This document shows, piece after piece, positions 27,323-35,902 of a stretch of DNA of 36,800 bases. This DNA comes from Methanobrevibacter thaueri (GTDB lineage Archaea > Methanobacteriota > Methanobacteria > Methanobacteriales > Methanobacteriaceae). The notes under the pieces are model-generated. The model was not told the DNA's origin. It saw only the letters and a list, made by a program, of their open reading frames with translations, and made no database searches. The stretch covers positions 1-36,800 of the forward strand of contig SUTL01000011.1 of assembly GCA_015062925.1 (NCBI GenBank). The letters run 5' to 3'. Position 1 is the first letter of the stretch, and every line of letters starts with the position of its first letter. Position numbers and translations under genes: made by a program.

Positions 27323-28081
27323 TTACTCATGAATTTCAAAAATAATTGGCATATGATCACTTAATTTAATCCATTTTTCAGCATCACCAATTTTAAAATC
27401 AATAATCTTGTTTTTAGCGGTATATACATAATCAATGTGATATGGTTGGTCTAAATTCTTTGATTGATAAAATGTAAATTGTGTTTCTTTTCCCTGTTTT
27501 TCACCAGTTAATTCATGATATGCACTATATAATCCTTTATTATTGAGTTTTTTATTTAAATTTGATTGATTTTTAGCATTTCCTTCATTGTCTTTAGCTT
27601 TATGTAAGTTATCCCATATTGCATTGCTGTTGAAGTCACCGCACATAATGAGGTTTTCATCAAATAAATCGGTATTTGCATCAAAATAGCTATGAATCAT
27701 TTGAACGTATGGTGGCAATCCTTTTTCTTTATCCTTATTCATTGCCCAAACTCCTAGTAAATTGAATGAATCATTAACTCTTAAAGCAATAAAGTTTTTA
27801 AATTTATTATCTTGTACTTTGATTGGTTCTAGTTTAATATCTTGTTTTGCAAATATTCCAAGACCTTTGAAATGATAATCACCAATCCAAAAATAGTTAC
27901 TCTCCATTAAATCAGCTATTATTTTTCTATATTCATTATATTTTGGACGTGAATCACCAGGGTTTTCACATTCAGCAATTACATAAATATCTCCGTCCAG
28001 ATAATTTTCTGAATCCTCATCAATAATGGATTTAATTGTTTCTCTAAAACTACCATTACAGTTCCAACTGATAATTTTCAT
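27323..28081 (-). CDS. Endonuclease/exonuclease/phosphatase family protein
   Basis: 252 residues. All core motifs of the EEP superfamily are visible: SWNCNG at 5-10 (Asn metal ligand), the Glu of IAECENPG near 37-39, MCGDFNSN in the middle, HIDYVY, and the final SDHMPI with the Asp-His pair. Family knowledge: Mg-dependent hydrolysis of phosphodiesters (DNA, RNA or phospho-lipids). There is no signal peptide, so it is cytosolic; a nuclease resembling ExoIII relatives fits. A truncated paralogue lies upstream at 28406-28798 on the same strand. An A+T-rich leader with TAATTATATTAATG ~50 nt upstream may hold its promoter. Confidence 0.85.
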   Translation of the reverse strand: MKIISWNCNGSFRETIKSIIDEDSENYLDGDIYVIAECENPGDSRPKYNEYRKIIADLMESNYFWIGDYHFKGLGIFAKQDIKLEPIKVQDNKFKNFIALRVNDSFNLLGVWAMNKDKEKGLPPYVQMIHSYFDANTDLFDENLIMCGDFNSNAIWDNLHKAKDNEGNAKNQSNLNKKLNNKGLYSAYHELTGEKQGKETQFTFYQSKNLDQPYHIDYVYTAKNKIIDFKIGDAEKWIKLSDHMPIIFEIHE

Positions 28082-28405
28082 TATAATTCAATCCTTTTAT
28101 ATCTTTAATTATATTAATGTTTGAAACATTAGTTAATTAATACTATTTTTGAAATGATTAAAATTAATTTTTATGTAATTTAATTCTTAATTTCAATTAT
28201 AAATAATATTAACACACAATATTGTATTGTAAAACAAAAAAACATGGTTTGGTCGCTTCTGTTTTTTTAGTTTTAATTAAAATTAGGGAAAATAAGTCAA
28301 AATAATTCCTTGTTTTCGAACTGTTCCTGTTCTAACCCTTATACTGACTTATTTTTCCCCCAAATCCTTTATTTTTTGTGCCGATGAAAAGTAAAAAGTC
28401 GGTGA
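28082..28405. other. Intergenic region between intact and truncated EEP genes
   Basis: 324 bp without a credible ORF. It contains the 28286-28361 inverted repeat, a second small hairpin at ~28380-28400 (GCCGA...TCGGT) just before the break point of the truncated gene, TATA-like TTATAAATAATATT near 28197, and a T7 run near 28262-28268. The composition is less A+T-biased in 28240-28360 than around it, so this may be inserted sequence or a small structured RNA. Confidence 0.4.
28286..28361. repeat. Near-perfect 14-bp inverted repeat
   Basis: GGGAAAATAAGTCA at 28286-28299 faces TGACTTATTTTTCCC at 28345-28359, one extra T apart from perfect, with a ~45-nt loop containing CTTGTTTTCGAACTGTTCC. It could be an RNA stem or the ends of a tiny non-autonomous element. 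No target-site duplication is evident. Confidence 0.5.
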
Positions 28406-28798
28406 TTATTTTGAAATATTAAATGAATCATTCACTCTAACTGCAATGAAGTGTTTTAAATCTTCATTACTGTTTGGAATTTCCTCAAGAGTGATGCCCT
28501 CTTTTGCAAATATTCCAAGTCCCTTATAGTGCAGGTTTCCTGTCCATAAGTAGTTGTCTCCTGCAAATTCCCTGTAATCTTCGTTTTTTGATTCTGCAGG
28601 ATTTTCATATTCCTGAATTACATAGATATCTGCATCTTCAGAGATTATTTCCTTAAACTTTTCGCGGAACTTGCCGTTGCAGTTCCATGAGACTATCTTA
28701 ATCTGGCTTTCATCAAGCCATCTTGTAAGCAGCTTTTCAAATTCTTCAATGCCTTCAGGATTATCTTTACTACCAGCAAAGTATTCTGTAAATTTCAT
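28406..28798 (-). pseudogene. Truncated EEP-family gene
   Basis: 130 residues. After an extra N-terminal ~32 residues (MKFTEYFAGSKDNPEGIEEF) it follows the EEP start: VSWNCNG, VIQEYENPAES, GNLHYKGLGIFAKE and VRVNDSFN, matching the intact paralogue at 27323-28081. It stops right there with ISK* and lacks the GDFNSN, DYVY and SDH motifs, so it cannot be active. The match ends within one codon of RVNDSFN, a sharp break. The upstream frame (NIDEIPESWSKDQIKIYE, in the 28770-28985 track ORF) also looks coding, so a further frameshift near 28800 is possible. Confidence 0.7.
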
Positions 28799-28904
28799 AG
28801 ATTTTTATCTGATCCTTTGACCAACTTTCCGGAATCTCATCTATATTAATCAAATTAACCACCTTCAGTAAACTATCTATTGAATGATAATAATATAACT
28901 TGTG

Positions 28905-28912
28905 TATAAATA
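28905..28912 (+). promoter_or_regulatory. TATA box of the 28936 gene
   Basis: TATAAATA, 24 nt before the ATG at 28936. This distance rules out the track's upstream start at 28900, which would lie 5' of the TATA box. Confidence 0.55.
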
Positions 28913-28935
28913 TGATTATCATTAAATATACTAAT

Positions 28936-29742
28936 ATGAATCGACAAATCTCTTTTGAAAGCGAATATATATTGCACCATATCACTCAAAACCGTTTGGA
29001 AGAACTGTTTGACCTGGAACTTGTTGCATCCGAAAAGCAATTATATCAATTAAGACCAGACAATCTTGCATTTGATAAAAAAAATAAATCATTAGTAATC
29101 ATTGAATACAAGAACAAATTTGACAAAAATGTTTTAAATCAGGTTCAAGGATATCATAATCTGATTTTGGAAAATAAAGATGAATATTCAAAACTGGTAA
29201 ATGAAAAAATTGATTTTGATAACATTAAAATATTAATCATTAGCCCAAAATTCAGCGACGATCAAATTAAAAATGCTCGAGACAATGTTGAACTTTGGAA
29301 GGTCTCCCTGTTTGACGACTGCAATGTTGAATATCTGAATCTGAAAAGCAATGAAATAAAAACCATAAAAATCAATCCAGATGATTTGAAAATCACAGAA
29401 GAAAATTTACTCGATGACAAAACTGATGAAACCATTGAGCTATACAAAAACTTTAAAAACAGACTGTTTGAAGAATTTGACGATTTAAACATGAAATTCC
29501 TGATTGATGCAGTTTCAATTAAGGCACAAAATGAATATCTTTGCATTGTCACTGTTAAAAGTTCAATTAAAATACATTATTATGCTGAAAAGCTTGAGGA
29601 TAGCGAAAACAGAACCCGAGACATATCAGACATAACAACCGGAGGACCCCTATCCAACTATGAATTAACCCTAAACAGTGAAAATATTGATTATGCAATC
29701 GAATTGATTAAACAGGTATATAATCAAAAGGTGATTAAATGA
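28936..29742 (+). CDS. PD-(D/E)XK/DUF5655 protein, paralogue of 7416-8333
   Basis: 268 residues from the ATG at 28936. The N-terminal nuclease core is NRLEELFDLELVASEKQ, D42 in RPDNLAFD, E57-Y-K59 in VIIEYKN and Q69/Q71 in NQVQGYHNLI. The C-terminus has the DUF5655 block (SENRTRDISDITTGGPLSNY). It has the same two-domain order as the island gene, with clear but not close sequence identity, so it is an old duplication. It overlaps the zinc ribbon-HAD gene by 4 bp (ATGA), forming a two-gene operon. Its function is unknown; a nucleic-acid end-binding or cleaving role follows from the fold. Confidence 0.75.
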   Translation: MNRQISFESEYILHHITQNRLEELFDLELVASEKQLYQLRPDNLAFDKKNKSLVIIEYKNKFDKNVLNQVQGYHNLILENKDEYSKLVNEKIDFDNIKILIISPKFSDDQIKNARDNVELWKVSLFDDCNVEYLNLKSNEIKTIKINPDDLKITEENLLDDKTDETIELYKNFKNRLFEEFDDLNMKFLIDAVSIKAQNEYLCIVTVKSSIKIHYYAEKLEDSENRTRDISDITTGGPLSNYELTLNSENIDYAIELIKQVYNQKVIK

Positions 29743-30266
29743 TTTGTCCAGCATGCAACACCCAAAACGATTCAAATGAGGAATATTGCCTCAATTGTGG
29801 CCAACGGCTGATTGAAAGTGAATACAAAGAAGAGATTCGTGAAACAAAACTTGAAATCCCAAAGGATAAAATCATTCTTCTGGATTTAAACTATACACTG
29901 ATTTCCAATTCATGGGCAATCAGATATGAAAAACTTCCCGGAAAGATTGAAAAGCGCCAATACGAACACGAACTAGTTGAACTAATCAAAGACAATTATG
30001 TTATTCTTATAACAGCAAGCCCCTACTATACATCATTTGACTCCTTAAAGCATATTGAAGAGAATACTGATTTAAAAATTGATGAATCATACTGGAACTT
30101 TGGAAAAAGACCCCCTGCACTTAAAAAGTACTGGCTTGAAAATGCAGTCCTTCCAACCCATGGTTATGACCCTGAAAAATACCTCGCAATTGAATCAAAC
30201 GAGAAGACCCGTGAAATGTACGGTAAATTTGGTATTGAAGCAAGACCTAAAAGTGATTTCATATAA
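29739..30266 (+). CDS. Zinc ribbon fused to HAD-like domain
   Basis: 175 residues. The first 20 carry a CxxC-x10-CxxC zinc ribbon (C3, C6, C17, C20). From ~42 a HAD-like core follows: LLDLNYTLISNS, where the second Asp of DxDxT is replaced by Asn, then ILITASPYY (motif II Thr/Ser), a cap-like RPPALKKYW, and IESNEKTREMYGKFGI (motif IV region). The Asn at the general-acid position suggests altered or lost phosphatase activity, or a nucleotidase-like sugar/RNA-end role. The gene overlaps the PD-(D/E)XK/DUF5655 gene by ATGA, so the proteins are probably made together. Possible DNA- or RNA-end phosphatase partner of the nuclease (inference). Confidence 0.6.
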   Translation: MICPACNTQNDSNEEYCLNCGQRLIESEYKEEIRETKLEIPKDKIILLDLNYTLISNSWAIRYEKLPGKIEKRQYEHELVELIKDNYVILITASPYYTSFDSLKHIEENTDLKIDESYWNFGKRPPALKKYWLENAVLPTHGYDPEKYLAIESNEKTREMYGKFGIEARPKSDFI

Positions 30267-30276
30267 AAAAAGATTT

Positions 30277-30300
30277 AGAAATGAGTTTTCATTTCTATTT
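30277..30300. terminator. Bidirectional terminator hairpin
   Basis: AGAAATGA and TCATTTCT pair perfectly around a GTTT loop, with an A-run on the left and ATTT on the right, between two convergent genes. Confidence 0.6.
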
Positions 30301-30305
30301 AAAAA

Positions 30306-31799
30306 TTACCATTTAGTTGTTTTAGCACTGTTCAAATTGTTTATTTCAGTACTCTTTTTAGCTCCACAAAGCCAAGGTTTGCAATAGTCCCATCCGGGAT
30401 TTTGATAAGGAGTGGTTAAAGTAATGCAATATTTATTAGGAAAAGCATATTGTCCACCTGCCTTTCCCCCATATGAGAATATTATTGAAACTTTTCCAGA
30501 CACTGTTTTATATACCATTTTATTAATTGAAACTTTTTTATATCCATCACAGGTATAATAGTATTCACCGTCACTTATCCAATGTTTAACATAGTTTTTA
30601 ATTTTATATCCTTTTTGATGGGCCCATTCAGGTGTCATCTTACCCATATACTTCCATTTGATAATAGTTTTATAGCTACCCACATTTTGTGTGAAATATT
30701 TATTGGTTTTTACCTCAAATGCAACTAACTTATTTGTATTTTTAGCATTGACAAGTTTTTTAAATTGATTTAATGACAAGGTAACTTTATATTTGCCTAT
30801 GCTGAAAGTTCTGGCTTTTTTTGAAGTGCTGTAAACATATATTTTTGATTTTACAGTTTTTGTATAATGATTACTGCTTTTAAAAGTGGCAGTATAGGTA
30901 TAGGTTCCTGTCTTACTGATTTTAACTTTTTTAACTGCATCCCCACCGTTAACTTTAACAGTGTATGATTTACCATTAATCTTAAATGTTACAGTGCCTT
31001 CATCTATCCATCCTGATTGGTATTCATCTTCAACCTCTGCTCTTAAAGTTACGTATTGACCCTTAGTTGAATACCATTTTTTAGCTGTTAAAGTTGGAGT
31101 TGATTTTAATATTTTAACCTGAACATCAATAGGATCTGCGACATATTCCTCCTCATCTAATGATATCTGGAATTTATGTGTTCCGACAGGCAAATAATCG
31201 ATTAAAAATTGATAGCCATCATTATCATCATAATCCGGATAATAATCACCATTCATGAGAACATTTAATCCGGAAATATGTCTGCCCTTTTCATCCAATG
31301 CATAAACAGTTATCTCTGCAGTTACATCATCATAATACATAGTTACATTTTTTGAAACCAACTTAATTTTGGAAGGGGCATCATCATTATGAGTTACCTC
31401 ATGTAAAGTGGATATTTTAAAAAACAGGGGACTTGCTTTATAAAAACCGTCATCCAAAGTTAAGTTATACCCACCATTTGTGTAAATGTAAAAGTGATAA
31501 TCTTTGTTTTCATCATCGATAATGTCTGCAGTATGATTGCCGTTCATATACAATTTTGCATCAGTTACAGGTTCTTGGCGATTATTATATACATTTACAT
31601 AGACATCCGCACATTCATCCTTAAAATCAATATTGTGAATACGTATCTCGGCATTATAATCGTCACTGCCGTCCATTAAATTATCCTGCATATCAATTGA
31701 GTCACTCATTGTGATATTTTCATTTGCAGCGGCTGCACCAAAACTTACAAACAATACACACAAAAGCGAACACAATACAATTAACCTTTTGAATTTCAT
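30306..31799 (-). CDS. Secreted Ig-like repeat protein (adhesin-like)
   Basis: 497 residues from the ATG at 31799; the track's longer start adds 28 residues before a perfect signal peptide (MKFKRLIVLCSLLCVLFVSF then GAAA), so the ATG is preferred. The mature part has extended beta-rich domains (YNAEIRIHNIDFKDECADVY), an Ig-like domain around TLTAKKWYSTKGQYVTLRAE to GTYTYTATFKSSNHYTKTV, and a C-terminal ~150-residue module with TPEWAHQKGYK and paired Cys (WDYCKPWLCG). There is no C-terminal membrane anchor. It resembles the adhesin-like or pseudomurein-associated surface proteins that are abundant in Methanobrevibacter. Family-level only. Confidence 0.7.
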   Translation of the reverse strand: MKFKRLIVLCSLLCVLFVSFGAAAANENITMSDSIDMQDNLMDGSDDYNAEIRIHNIDFKDECADVYVNVYNNRQEPVTDAKLYMNGNHTADIIDDENKDYHFYIYTNGGYNLTLDDGFYKASPLFFKISTLHEVTHNDDAPSKIKLVSKNVTMYYDDVTAEITVYALDEKGRHISGLNVLMNGDYYPDYDDNDGYQFLIDYLPVGTHKFQISLDEEEYVADPIDVQVKILKSTPTLTAKKWYSTKGQYVTLRAEVEDEYQSGWIDEGTVTFKINGKSYTVKVNGGDAVKKVKISKTGTYTYTATFKSSNHYTKTVKSKIYVYSTSKKARTFSIGKYKVTLSLNQFKKLVNAKNTNKLVAFEVKTNKYFTQNVGSYKTIIKWKYMGKMTPEWAHQKGYKIKNYVKHWISDGEYYYTCDGYKKVSINKMVYKTVSGKVSIIFSYGGKAGGQYAFPNKYCITLTTPYQNPGWDYCKPWLCGAKKSTEINNLNSAKTTKW

Positions 31800-31954
31800 G
31801 ATTAATTGTATATAGTTTGTTGTTAAAATATTTGTTGAAAATAAAGGGGAAAGTATCATCGTGCACGGATTGTATAAGGTCATTGAATAATTAATTGGAG
31901 AACAGATTAAACCGCAAGCCTACACATTTTTGTCATTTTAATCATACGAATTTT

Positions 31955-32058
31955 ACATTAACGTCAACCTTTAAAAAAATTCATTCACTTCAAAAGACTG
32001 CAGATATATGAAACGCTTCAAAAAACAGTTTTTCAAATGAAAAACCCAAACGTTAATG
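31955..32058. repeat. Spaced 10-bp inverted repeat upstream of the channel gene
   Basis: ACATTAACGT (31955-31964) and its exact reverse complement ACGTTAATGT (32049-32058) lie 84 nt apart in the gap between the divergent secreted-protein and channel genes. No other feature is seen in 31884-32150. Confidence 0.35.
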
Positions 32059-32176
32059 TGAATCCCATGTTCATCAATTACACCACTCCCATATTCCCCA
32101 ATAAAAGTTCTGCAAAAATACTTAAAAACCAGTTTAAACAGACTATTATCTGTAACATATTTTTGAGGCAGGTAAA

Positions 32177-32980
32177 GTGAAGATATTCAAAAGTGAAAAA
32201 TGGGGATTATGGTATAATCGGATTTTGCCTTTCATTATAATTGCTGATTTTATACTGATTACCGTTTCACTTGTCTTGAATGTTCCCCAATCTACAATGG
32301 CCCAGATTGAATCCTTTGATTTGATTGTGTGTCTGATTCTTCTAAGCGAATACTTTGTCAGTTTTCTTGAGGCTCCCTCAAAAAGGAAGTTCCTGCTTGA
32401 CAAGGACAACATTCTGCTTCTGATTGCATCAATACCGTTTGACTTTATAATCGACCTGTTCGTGCCTGTCAATTTTCCGGGATCCGTTTTCGGATATTTA
32501 AGGCTTTTAAGATTAGTCAGGATTATAAGCTTTGCAAGGATGGGTTCATTCGGCGAGTTTTTCAAAAAAACCGAGTTTCACAAAATCATCATTGCAATTG
32601 CAATTATCATAATGACATTTACTGCGCTCTTTTATGTATTCGGAACAAGCTATCAGCCTTTCGATTATTTTTATTTTGTCATTGTCACTCTCACCACTGT
32701 CGGATATGGGGACATCACTCCGCAGACTTATAACGAAAAGATACTGACCATGATTCTGATTCTTATCGGTATTGTCATATTTTCAACAATTACGGCATCG
32801 ATTTCATCATATCTTACCGACAGCATGATTGAAAGTGAGGATGACGGAATTGAGGAGGTTAAAAAAAGTGTGGAGGAGAAATCCGAACATATTCAAAGCG
32901 AACTTGACGCCATCAAAAAAGAAAACCAGAAACTCCATGAGGAAATAAAGGAGCTTAAAGAGCTTATAAAAAACAAATGA
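32177..32980 (+). CDS. Voltage-gated potassium channel
   Basis: 267 residues starting at GTG, with GAGGCAGG just upstream. Six hydrophobic segments: S1 ~15-34, S2 ~45-64, S3 ~78-95, S4 with Arg every third residue (YLRLLRLVRIISFAR, ~107-121), S5 ~136-156 and S6 ~188-213. The pore loop has the selectivity filter TVGYGD at 174-179. The tail (~225-267) is a strong coiled coil (SELDAIKKENQKLHEEIKEL), which likely sets the tetramer, as in KvAP-like and other prokaryotic Kv channels. The TVGYGD filter is specific for K+. It is single-gene, with the divergent secreted protein upstream and a glycan block downstream. Confidence 0.9.
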   Translation: MKIFKSEKWGLWYNRILPFIIIADFILITVSLVLNVPQSTMAQIESFDLIVCLILLSEYFVSFLEAPSKRKFLLDKDNILLLIASIPFDFIIDLFVPVNFPGSVFGYLRLLRLVRIISFARMGSFGEFFKKTEFHKIIIAIAIIIMTFTALFYVFGTSYQPFDYFYFVIVTLTTVGYGDITPQTYNEKILTMILILIGIVIFSTITASISSYLTDSMIESEDDGIEEVKKSVEEKSEHIQSELDAIKKENQKLHEEIKELKELIKNK

Positions 32981-33059
32981 TATCATTAATTAAAATGAAC
33001 CGGCAAAGATTATTAAAGTAGAAATCAGATATATATTATATACAAGTTATTTTTTAAAT

Positions 33060-33995
33060 GTGTCCGTTATGAAAACTGCTGTTCTTATCCCATGCTACAA
33101 TGAAGCGAAAACTATCAGAAAGGTTGTCAGTGACTTTAAAAGAGTCATGCCCCATGCTGAAATATATGTCTATGACAACAACTCCACCGACGGCACGGAT
33201 AAAATCGCAGAAGATGCAGGGGCGATTGTCAGATACGAATACAAACAGGGAAAGGGAAACGTCGTAAGGGCAATGTTTCGCCAGATCAATGCCGACTGCT
33301 ACATCATGGTCGACGGCGATGACACATATCCCGCCGAAGCCGCCTGCGAAATCGAAAGAATAATACTTGAAAATAGGGCGGACATGGTAATCGGAGACAG
33401 ATTGTCTTCAACATATTTCGAGGAAAACAACAGGCCATTTCACAATACCGGAAACCGGGTTGTGCGCAAATTCATAAACATCTTTTTCAAAAGCGACCTG
33501 AAGGACATCATGACCGGCATGAGGGGTTTCAACTATGATTTTGCAAAATCATTCCCTATCCAGTCAAAGGGATTTGAAATAGAGACTGAAATGAGCGTGT
33601 TTGCACTTATAAACAATTTCAAGATTCATGAAATCCCAATAGATTACAGGGACAGGATGGACGGAAGCGAATCCAAGCTCAACACATACAGGGACGGCTA
33701 CAGGGTTTTAAGAATGATTTCATCACTTATAAGGGATGAAAGACCATTGCTGTTTTTCTCAGCGATTTCACTGATACTTCTTATCATTGCGGGAGCATAT
33801 TTCTTCCCTATCCTATTCAGGTTTTTCTCAACAGGCTACGTTTTGAAAATCCCTACGCTGATTGTAATTTCAACAGTGGTAATCATTGCATCAGTCATCT
33901 TTTTTACCGGCGTTATCCTGCACGTTTTAAACAGGCAGCACAGGGACGAGCTTGAGCGCCACCTGATTTTGCTCAATGAACTTAAAGAGGAATGA
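33060..33995 (+). CDS. GT2 glycosyltransferase, dolichol-phosphate-sugar type
   Basis: 311 residues from GTG 33060, or 308 from the ATG at 33069. The GT-A fold is clear: VLIPCYNEAKT, YDNNSTDGTDKI, GKGNVVRAMF and VDGDDTYPAE (the DxD metal motif), then GDRLSS, DIMTGMRGF and GFEIETEMS. Two C-terminal membrane helices (~230-255 and ~265-290) anchor it. Family knowledge: it transfers a nucleotide-sugar residue to dolichol/polyprenyl phosphate for glycan export. The gene overlaps the GtrA-like gene by ATGA, a typical transferase-flippase pair. Unlike the islands to the left, base composition here is ordinary, so this is likely resident DNA. TATATATTATATAC about 25 nt upstream may be the promoter. 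Confidence 0.9.
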   Translation: MSVMKTAVLIPCYNEAKTIRKVVSDFKRVMPHAEIYVYDNNSTDGTDKIAEDAGAIVRYEYKQGKGNVVRAMFRQINADCYIMVDGDDTYPAEAACEIERIILENRADMVIGDRLSSTYFEENNRPFHNTGNRVVRKFINIFFKSDLKDIMTGMRGFNYDFAKSFPIQSKGFEIETEMSVFALINNFKIHEIPIDYRDRMDGSESKLNTYRDGYRVLRMISSLIRDERPLLFFSAISLILLIIAGAYFFPILFRFFSTGYVLKIPTLIVISTVVIIASVIFFTGVILHVLNRQHRDELERHLILLNELKEE

Positions 33996-34420
33996 AATTG
34001 ATAGACAGACTTTTCCGCCAGCCTACAGACAACATATTCATCCAGATGTTTCGCTACATATTTGTAGGGGGAACCGCATTTGTCGTGGACTTTTTCTTTC
34101 TCTATTTTTTCAGCGACATCTGCCATATCCACTACCTGATTTCAGGAATCCTGTCGTTCATAATTTCAGTCATGGTGAACTACTGGATGAGCACACAATG
34201 GGTATTCAACCAGGACGGCTCCAACAACAGGTTCATGGAATTCAACATGTTTTTATTAATCAGCACAATAGGTCTGGTTTTCACAGAAATCCTCTTATGG
34301 TTTTTTACGGACATCATGGGCATGTATTATCTCATATCCAAAATCATAGCCGCAGTGATTGTTCTTTTCTGGAATTTCCTTGCAAGAAGGGTTATGTTTT
34401 ACGGCAGGGATTTCATCTAA
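33992..34420 (+). CDS. GtrA-family membrane protein
   Basis: 142 residues with four hydrophobic segments (YIFVGGTAFVVDFFFLYFF, LISGILSFIISVMVNYW, MFLLISTIGLVFTEILLWFF and the last ~20 before the end) and the GtrA wording VGGTAF, NYW..QWVF and WNFLARR. Family knowledge: GtrA proteins flip polyprenyl-phosphate-linked sugars across the membrane. It is translationally coupled to the GT2 gene upstream. The overlapping track ORF 33976-34452 is a shadow. Confidence 0.85.
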   Translation: MKLIDRLFRQPTDNIFIQMFRYIFVGGTAFVVDFFFLYFFSDICHIHYLISGILSFIISVMVNYWMSTQWVFNQDGSNNRFMEFNMFLLISTIGLVFTEILLWFFTDIMGMYYLISKIIAAVIVLFWNFLARRVMFYGRDFI

Positions 34421-34454
34421 ATAGTTATATTGTAGGTTTGCCCATATTTTAAAT

Positions 34455-35900
34455 ATGGAATTTGTAGACAAGGCGAATTTTTCACAAATAAAGAAACTGA
34501 ACCGCAATGACCTTATTATATTTCTAATACCTGTCATCATATTTTCAGTTTATCTTGCAATCTTCAATCCGGGTATCGCAACAATCGATTCCTTTAATCA
34601 GCTGCACCAGATTGCATCAGGCCATTTCACCAACTGGCATCCGTTTTTCCACACTTTCATTGAAATGCTGTGCCTTAAGGTATATCCAAGCACCATTTCA
34701 ATAGCCGTCCTCCAGATTCTGGTTTTCTCAACAATGTGGACTGTAATCTGCAGGTACGTGCGAAAGGATAATGAAAGCAATGAACTTTTCAGGATTCAGA
34801 TTGCATTTACCGCAATAATGTGTTTAATCCCTATAAATGCACTGTATTCCGTCACATTGTGGAAGGACGTGCTTTTCAGTTACCTTATGATGTTTCTGTG
34901 TTTCCTGGCCATGGTAATGATAGACAAGAATGGGGATGTGGACTATAAGTTCATCATAGTCATTTCAATCGTCATGGCGATAATAGCTGAAATCAGAGGA
35001 AACGGAATGTATGTTGTAGCAATAGCGCTTTGCGTGTATGCAGTTTATCTATTTTTGAAAAGGAACAGGAAAATGAGCATGCTTCTGGTGATTTTGACCG
35101 TTGCATCAATTCTTCTTATTTCATCACTGAACATTGCATACGAAGTTGAGGACAATGAAAAGGATGCCGTCATGGCCAAGGTCATCCACATGCTGGCCGA
35201 CTATGATTTGAATCTTGAAATGGAAGATGCCGACAGGGCAAAGATTCATGAGCTGATACAGGCCGACAAGGTCAAGGACTACTACATGCCTACAGGAACG
35301 GATCCGACACTTGTCATAGCCGATCTGCACCATTATAAAGACAACAAGGGCACTTATATCGGACTGGCCATAAAGTACTCGCTTAAAGATCCTCTCCACT
35401 GCATGGAATACCTTTTAGGTTCATCCCCTATGGTGTGGAACATCGTAAGGGACCACTGGGTCGGACGGCCATATTATCTTGACGGAAACCATGACAGGCT
35501 GCAGTCAGATTTCAATTCATACTACGGCAAGCACAACTATACCCCGACAACACCCTATGAAAACCTTTCATATGCAAACTGGGGAACACCTGCATTCGAC
35601 ACCCTGAATCTGATGGCACTTGGAATCGAAGGCTCACTGCTTGATACCGTATTCAACAGTCCCGCACTGTACATGTACCTGTCAATAGCAATTCTGATAG
35701 TGATGCATGTCATGTTCAATGCCCCGAGAGAAATTTATCTGATGTATGTGCCGAATCTGCTGAACATCATCATGATATTTGTTTCAACACCTATTCAGGA
35801 CTACCGGTATCTGTATGCGAATCTGCTGGTGTGTTATCTTCTGATAATGGTTCTGATTGGATTGAGGCACGCCCATCGAAGCGAGCTTGAATCCGATTAA
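34455..35900 (+). CDS. Polytopic membrane protein, DUF6020-like (GT-C type)
   Basis: 481 residues with about ten hydrophobic segments. A short cytosolic N-terminus is followed by a first helix (LIIFLIPVIIFSVYLAIF), an acidic first loop with DSFNQLHQIASG and NWHPFFHTF, and later SVTLWKDVLFS, the LWKD pattern of DUF6020 membrane proteins. A ~150-residue extracellular loop lies between ~225 and ~390, and more helices close the protein. The layout (first-loop acidic residues, many helices, large outer loop) is that of GT-C glycosyltransferases using lipid-linked sugars. With the upstream GT2/GtrA pair it forms a surface-glycan unit. Exact substrate unknown. TTATATTG ~30 nt before the ATG may give it its own promoter. 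Confidence 0.75.
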   Translation: MEFVDKANFSQIKKLNRNDLIIFLIPVIIFSVYLAIFNPGIATIDSFNQLHQIASGHFTNWHPFFHTFIEMLCLKVYPSTISIAVLQILVFSTMWTVICRYVRKDNESNELFRIQIAFTAIMCLIPINALYSVTLWKDVLFSYLMMFLCFLAMVMIDKNGDVDYKFIIVISIVMAIIAEIRGNGMYVVAIALCVYAVYLFLKRNRKMSMLLVILTVASILLISSLNIAYEVEDNEKDAVMAKVIHMLADYDLNLEMEDADRAKIHELIQADKVKDYYMPTGTDPTLVIADLHHYKDNKGTYIGLAIKYSLKDPLHCMEYLLGSSPMVWNIVRDHWVGRPYYLDGNHDRLQSDFNSYYGKHNYTPTTPYENLSYANWGTPAFDTLNLMALGIEGSLLDTVFNSPALYMYLSIAILIVMHVMFNAPREIYLMYVPNLLNIIMIFVSTPIQDYRYLYANLLVCYLLIMVLIGLRHAHRSELESD

Positions 35901-35902
35901 AC

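Noticed and set aside
28286-28361. CRISPR repeat or array
   Set aside because: Only one inverted pair is present, with no regular direct repeats or spacers and no cas genes.
33976-34452. 158-residue plus-strand ORF overlapping the GtrA gene
   Set aside because: It is a shadow: no membrane pattern or domain, His/Pro/Arg-rich composition, and it runs in a different frame across the well-supported GtrA ORF.
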